This document shows, piece by piece, positions 5,757 through 8,789 of a stretch of 8,789 nucleotides of DNA. Both the position numbers and the translations under genes were made by a program. The stretch spans positions 1 through 8,789 of the forward strand of contig CAJYHH010000425.1 in assembly GCA_913773825.1 (NCBI GenBank). The letters are read 5' to 3'. Position 1 is the stretch's first letter; the number at the start of each line of letters is the position of its first letter. This DNA comes from Candidatus Sericytochromatia bacterium. GTDB lineage: Bacteria; Cyanobacteriota; Sericytochromatia; UBA7694. The notes beneath the pieces are model-generated. The model did not search any database. It was not told the origin of the DNA and saw only the letters and a list, made by a program, of their open reading frames with translations.

Positions 5757-7388
5757 CTAATCCGTGTTCGTGATACGAATAGCTAACATATGCTCACACG
5801 GCCCTTGCTTCAGTTTGTGGCTAATATAAAAGTGACAGCCACAGCTGCCGTCGACTAAGCGCTGGTCGGCATCAATTCGGATTTCAGGTCTAAAGGTCCG
5901 GCCATTGTCGAGCACTTCAGCAGCAATCCTCATACCCTGTTGATTCACTTCAACCGTGCGTTTATCAACCAGACCGGCTTTAATCAGGCGATTGGCTTTA
6001 TCTTCACGTTCGTTGGCAAAGCGCAATTGGTCCATGGGCAAAGGCTCACGGCTGAGCTCACGAATCCGGTACTGATCGGTCCAGAGATCATAGAGCACCC
6101 GCCCTGACTGAGCATAAATCCCCAAGGCTGATTTAACGCTAGTCAGATCAAGACTAAGGCGCCTGGCCAATGAATCAGCGCTTTCAACCCAGTTTTGCTG
6201 CAGGGCCATAAATACCCGTTGAGCGGTTTCGCTATCGACATTTCCGCGAGGGGCTAACAAGTCAAAATTGCCCATCCGTGAAAAGTCACTGGAACTCCAG
6301 CCAGATAAACCCAGCGTAAAGGTCATACCGGGCATTTCAGCAGTCCAGAAACTGGGCATACCGGAACCCAATAACTGCACGCGAATTTTTGAAGCAATGG
6401 GCAAGAGACGCTCAAGAATAAACAGTCGGCGGCGGCCCCAGAGCCTGACTTCTTCTGAACTGCTGCCTGTATAGAGACTACGCGGGCATTTAATCTGGTG
6501 ATTCCAAGGGTCAATTACCACCGTGACAGGTTCACCAGGAGTCAGTAAAAAGCGCAGGGAGCGTGGGCTGCTGCGTTCACGGTGACGGCGTAAATACAGC
6601 AAAATATTGTAGAGATCCATGGGGTGAAGATCAAAGCTGTGCAAGGGCAGAGTCATCGCAGAGCTGACCTGTAAAAAGCCCCGGACCCAGCTGTCAGGCA
6701 GATCAATTTTTTCTTCTTTAAAGCTTTCGCTGACACCACTCTGAACAGTAAAGCCGCTGGGGTCAACGGTTAGCTGAGTATCTTTATAGTCGCGGACTTT
6801 CTGAAACTCCTGATATAAGGCATGGGAGTAGTCAATATTGGTGGTGCCATAGGCGTGTTCGCGAATCTGATCAAAAACTTCATAACTGCAGCTGAGTTTG
6901 CCATAGCTGGATTCATCCAATGAAAAACACTCAAAGAAAATTGAGTCAGGATGAACGCTAATCACCGGGTCGAGTACATACCAGGCATCAATATCGTGTT
7001 TATAGAGATAGTTAAAGTATTTGCGCTGGGCCTCATAATAGGGCTGAAGAATGGCAGATTCAGTCTGAGACAAAGCTCTGAGTTCACTGCGTAAGTCTTC
7101 CAGGCGAGTTTTGATTTGGCCCTGACGACTTAAGGCCTGAGCTAAAAACAGCTCGTTCTGAGAGGCCAGCCAGGCCTTATAATCACTCAAGTCACGAGGC
7201 TTATAGCGCATATCTGACTCCACCACTTCATGCAGAGCCGAAATCGCTTCGCGAAAGGGCAACTGACGGCTCAGTCGGCCCGAAAAATAAGTTGGCTGAC
7301 GCAGACTGTCCGGTGCAAAGCTCATTTGGGTACTGTCAGCATGATTGCTGATGCGGCTATCACCTAAATAACGATATTGGAATTCCAT
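5757..7388 (-). CDS. SWIM zinc-finger protein with a probable winged-helix domain
   Basis: The 543-residue, presumably cytoplasmic protein ends in a SWIM zinc finger: C516-G-C518-x12-C531-E-H533, a Zn-binding CxCxnCxH motif that mediates DNA or protein contacts. A region at about 386-445 (SLARRLSLDLTSVKSALGIY, then GRVLYDLWTDQYRIREL) has the helix-turn-helix plus beta-hairpin pattern of a winged helix. The N-terminal half includes a helical, coiled-coil-like stretch (about 75-110) but no domain I recognise. The ATG shares one base with the stop of the HEAT-repeat gene upstream (TGATG), so the two are translated together and probably act together. Bacterial SWIM proteins often neighbour MoxR-type AAA+ ATPases and VWA-domain proteins (compare E. 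coli yehQ in the yehL-yehP region); such genes may lie past the right edge. The last codons overlap the neighbouring cassette repeat, so the C-terminal residues may derive from it. Confidence 0.85.
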   Translation of the reverse strand: MEFQYRYLGDSRISNHADSTQMSFAPDSLRQPTYFSGRLSRQLPFREAISALHEVVESDMRYKPRDLSDYKAWLASQNELFLAQALSRQGQIKTRLEDLRSELRALSQTESAILQPYYEAQRKYFNYLYKHDIDAWYVLDPVISVHPDSIFFECFSLDESSYGKLSCSYEVFDQIREHAYGTTNIDYSHALYQEFQKVRDYKDTQLTVDPSGFTVQSGVSESFKEEKIDLPDSWVRGFLQVSSAMTLPLHSFDLHPMDLYNILLYLRRHRERSSPRSLRFLLTPGEPVTVVIDPWNHQIKCPRSLYTGSSSEEVRLWGRRRLFILERLLPIASKIRVQLLGSGMPSFWTAEMPGMTFTLGLSGWSSSDFSRMGNFDLLAPRGNVDSETAQRVFMALQQNWVESADSLARRLSLDLTSVKSALGIYAQSGRVLYDLWTDQYRIRELSREPLPMDQLRFANEREDKANRLIKAGLVDKRTVEVNQQGMRIAAEVLDNGRTFRPEIRIDADQRLVDGSCGCHFYISHKLKQGPCEHMLAIRITNTD

Positions 7389-8789
7389 CAGATTTTCGCC
7401 TTTCTCGGCCCAATCACCTGTAAGGGGTTAGGCAGTTCAGGATGTTGCTGTAATTGACTGTAAAGCGCCTTAATATAGCTGGCTTTATCATTCACAACGG
7501 TTGTCAGCGACTGGGCGGTAACCAGTTCAGACACCATCACAGCCACATCAGCATCCTGTTTAGCAGCAGCAAATAAGAGTTTTAAGACGCGGTCTTTGAG
7601 TACGCGCCCTTGATTCACCTGAGTCAGAACCGTTTTAAAATAAGGTTCTAAAGCCAGAATCAGTTTTGGTTTAGAGCCCGCATAAGCCTCTAAAAAGCCC
7701 GAAACAAACAGCTGAACTTTACGACTGGGGTGCTGGCTTAAGCGCAGCAGATACGCTTCACCTTGCCCAGCTTGAAAATGCGCTCCAATTAACTCACGCC
7801 CAAACTGCTCTACATCGTCATAGGTCTGATCCACAACCGCAATCGTGCGCTCTAAGCTCCAGACATCTGAGGGCAAGCTTCTCAAATAGGCAATCGCTGC
7901 AGCGCGAGAATCAGCCCAGGGATTATCTAAAATTTCAAGCGCGGTTTCAAACTCGTCAAGTGTGCGGGAGTCTTGGGCCAGACTGGTTAAAGCCCACTGG
8001 CGGACGGCAACACTGGCGTGTTTACTTAATCTGACTAATTGGCGCAAGCTATAAACATCACTTTTAAAGACTGAGACAATCAGCGAAGCGGCCTGTTGAG
8101 CCAGTTTGCTGCGAGCATTTAATAGACGCCAGATCAATTCAGGATTGAGTTGGGTATAAATCGGCGCCAGACTGCTAACCACAGCCAAGACATCTTCACC
8201 CACACCTTCGGCCTGGGCTCGAAACAAGGTGTCGACTAAACGCGCAAATAAGCGCTGCTGAAACTCAGGCTTTTTTAGACCACTTAATAAGTCGCGAGCC
8301 ACAGCTCTTAAAGGCGCTTCAGGATCGGTTAAAGCCCTGATCAAGGTATCTGACAGGGCCATTTGTTCGTCTTCTGAGAGCTTGCCAAATAAACGCAGAG
8401 CGCCAGCCCTGACCTTGGCATCAGGAGAGTTTTCCAGCAGCGGCAGCAAATCTTGAATTTCAGCATAGCTCAGTGTTGAGGCTTCTAAAAGCTCAGCACC
8501 CAATAGCTGAAATTCTGGCAAGCGATGCCGCACCAAAACTTCAATCCCCTGACGGGCGACTAAACCCCTTAAAGGAGCCTGAAGCAAAAACTCACGAGCG
8601 CCTTCTGTGCCAACTGGGCCAATAATCAATAAAGAGGTCACAATCTGCTCGGCTAAACGCTGACGATGATCCTGCAGCCAGTCGAGATGTTCCCGTAAAT
8701 AGGTTCTGACATCAGCAAAAGGTAAAACCGCCATCATCGCAGCTAAATCCAGATCCTGGAGCAAAACCGCTGCACTGAGTGACTCAAGG
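7388..8789 (-). CDS. HEAT-repeat protein, N-terminus beyond the window
   Basis: At least 466 residues are visible and the frame stays open to the right edge. The TTG at 8764-8762 is in frame but has no ribosome binding site and interrupts continuous helical sequence (SLSAAVLLQDLDLAAMM), so I treat the gene as partial. The sequence is alpha-helical throughout with HEAT-type helix pairs. Numbered from the 8764 codon, the clearest are 106-129 (PDAKVRAGALRLFGKL), 141-163 (DPEAPLRAVARDLLSGL), 243-263 (ASVAVRQWALTSL), 276-297 (NPWADSRAAAIAYLRSL) and 339-361 (PSRKVQLFVSGFLEAY); the others are degenerate. HEAT solenoids are protein-binding scaffolds. No catalytic motif or signal peptide is visible in the part present. 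The stop overlaps the SWIM gene start by one base (TGATG), implying a joint complex or pathway. The specific role is unknown. Confidence 0.82.
   Translation of the reverse strand, partial: LESLSAAVLLQDLDLAAMMAVLPFADVRTYLREHLDWLQDHRQRLAEQIVTSLLIIGPVGTEGAREFLLQAPLRGLVARQGIEVLVRHRLPEFQLLGAELLEASTLSYAEIQDLLPLLENSPDAKVRAGALRLFGKLSEDEQMALSDTLIRALTDPEAPLRAVARDLLSGLKKPEFQQRLFARLVDTLFRAQAEGVGEDVLAVVSSLAPIYTQLNPELIWRLLNARSKLAQQAASLIVSVFKSDVYSLRQLVRLSKHASVAVRQWALTSLAQDSRTLDEFETALEILDNPWADSRAAAIAYLRSLPSDVWSLERTIAVVDQTYDDVEQFGRELIGAHFQAGQGEAYLLRLSQHPSRKVQLFVSGFLEAYAGSKPKLILALEPYFKTVLTQVNQGRVLKDRVLKLLFAAAKQDADVAVMVSELVTAQSLTTVVNDKASYIKALYSQLQQHPELPNPLQVIGPRKAKI

Larger units (their letters stand above)
5114..5766. 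mobile_element. GxxExxY cassette with imperfect inverted ends, probable insertion
   Basis: The segment holds one small gene and is bounded by related sequences in opposite orientation. The left end (5116-5148) contains cacgga, ggggaggatt and then cggatttcacgga. The right end, read in reverse from 5766, contains cacggatt, then tgggaggatttcacggat. The order of blocks is the same, with a 9-bp and an 11-bp indel. Inside, each flank is a palindromic unit (5136-5201 and 5674-5742). The segment starts right after the ABC permease stop codon and ends in the last codons of the SWIM gene, which is what a tolerated insertion between convergent genes looks like. No transposase is present, so any movement would need help in trans or a recombination route. 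Exact borders are uncertain by several bases. Confidence 0.5.

Noticed and set aside
5114..5766. Two repeat units considered as a CRISPR array
   Set aside because: There are only two palindromic units separated by a gene, with no regular spacers and no cas genes.
8762..8764. TTG as the start of the HEAT-repeat gene
   Set aside because: The frame continues open to the window edge with similar helical sequence, and no ribosome binding site precedes the TTG, so the true start probably lies outside.

Overview
The window reads as chromosomal DNA of a diderm bacterium. Two proteins carry lipoprotein signal peptides, one of them has periplasmic CpxP/Spy-type motifs, and there is an ABC-2 export operon. 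Base composition looks balanced and genes start from ATG with Shine-Dalgarno sites. No rRNA, tRNA or taxon-specific marker is present, so I cannot place it more precisely.

Layout. (1) 34-2326, minus strand: two separately transcribed lipoprotein genes. The first has two tandem LTxxQ (CpxP/Spy-like) modules and a Gly/Pro-rich tail. The second is smaller and has Met/Gly/Pro-rich segments. They are separated by 547 bp holding two rho-independent terminators on the minus strand and a possible small transcript. Upstream of both genes lies the same 44-bp arrangement of RTTCA-type boxes with 11-bp periodicity, each followed by an AT-rich -10-like block. This points to a shared regulator. (2) 2518-5113, plus strand: a three-gene operon joined by ATGA overlaps, encoding an ABC-2 ATPase and two dissimilar membrane subunits (COG4586/COG4587/COG3694 type). 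It starts divergently from the second lipoprotein gene, so one copy of the 44-bp element sits between them. (3) 5114-5766: a compact cassette with one GxxExxY-family gene (PD-(D/E)XK-like), bounded by imperfect inverted ends and by palindromic 'gatttcacgga/tccgtgaaatc' repeats. It fills the space between the stop codons of two convergent transcription units almost exactly and looks like a recent insertion. (4) 5757-8789, minus strand: a translationally coupled pair, a HEAT-repeat protein whose N-terminus lies beyond the right edge and a 543-residue protein with a probable winged helix and a C-terminal SWIM zinc finger.

How the parts may work together: the lipoproteins and perhaps the ABC exporter could form an envelope-stress or metal-response regulon. 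The HEAT-SWIM pair is a separate cytoplasmic module of unknown function. The GxxExxY cassette is probably an unrelated passenger. The most distinctive observations are the shared operator-like element and the architecture of the GxxExxY cassette.
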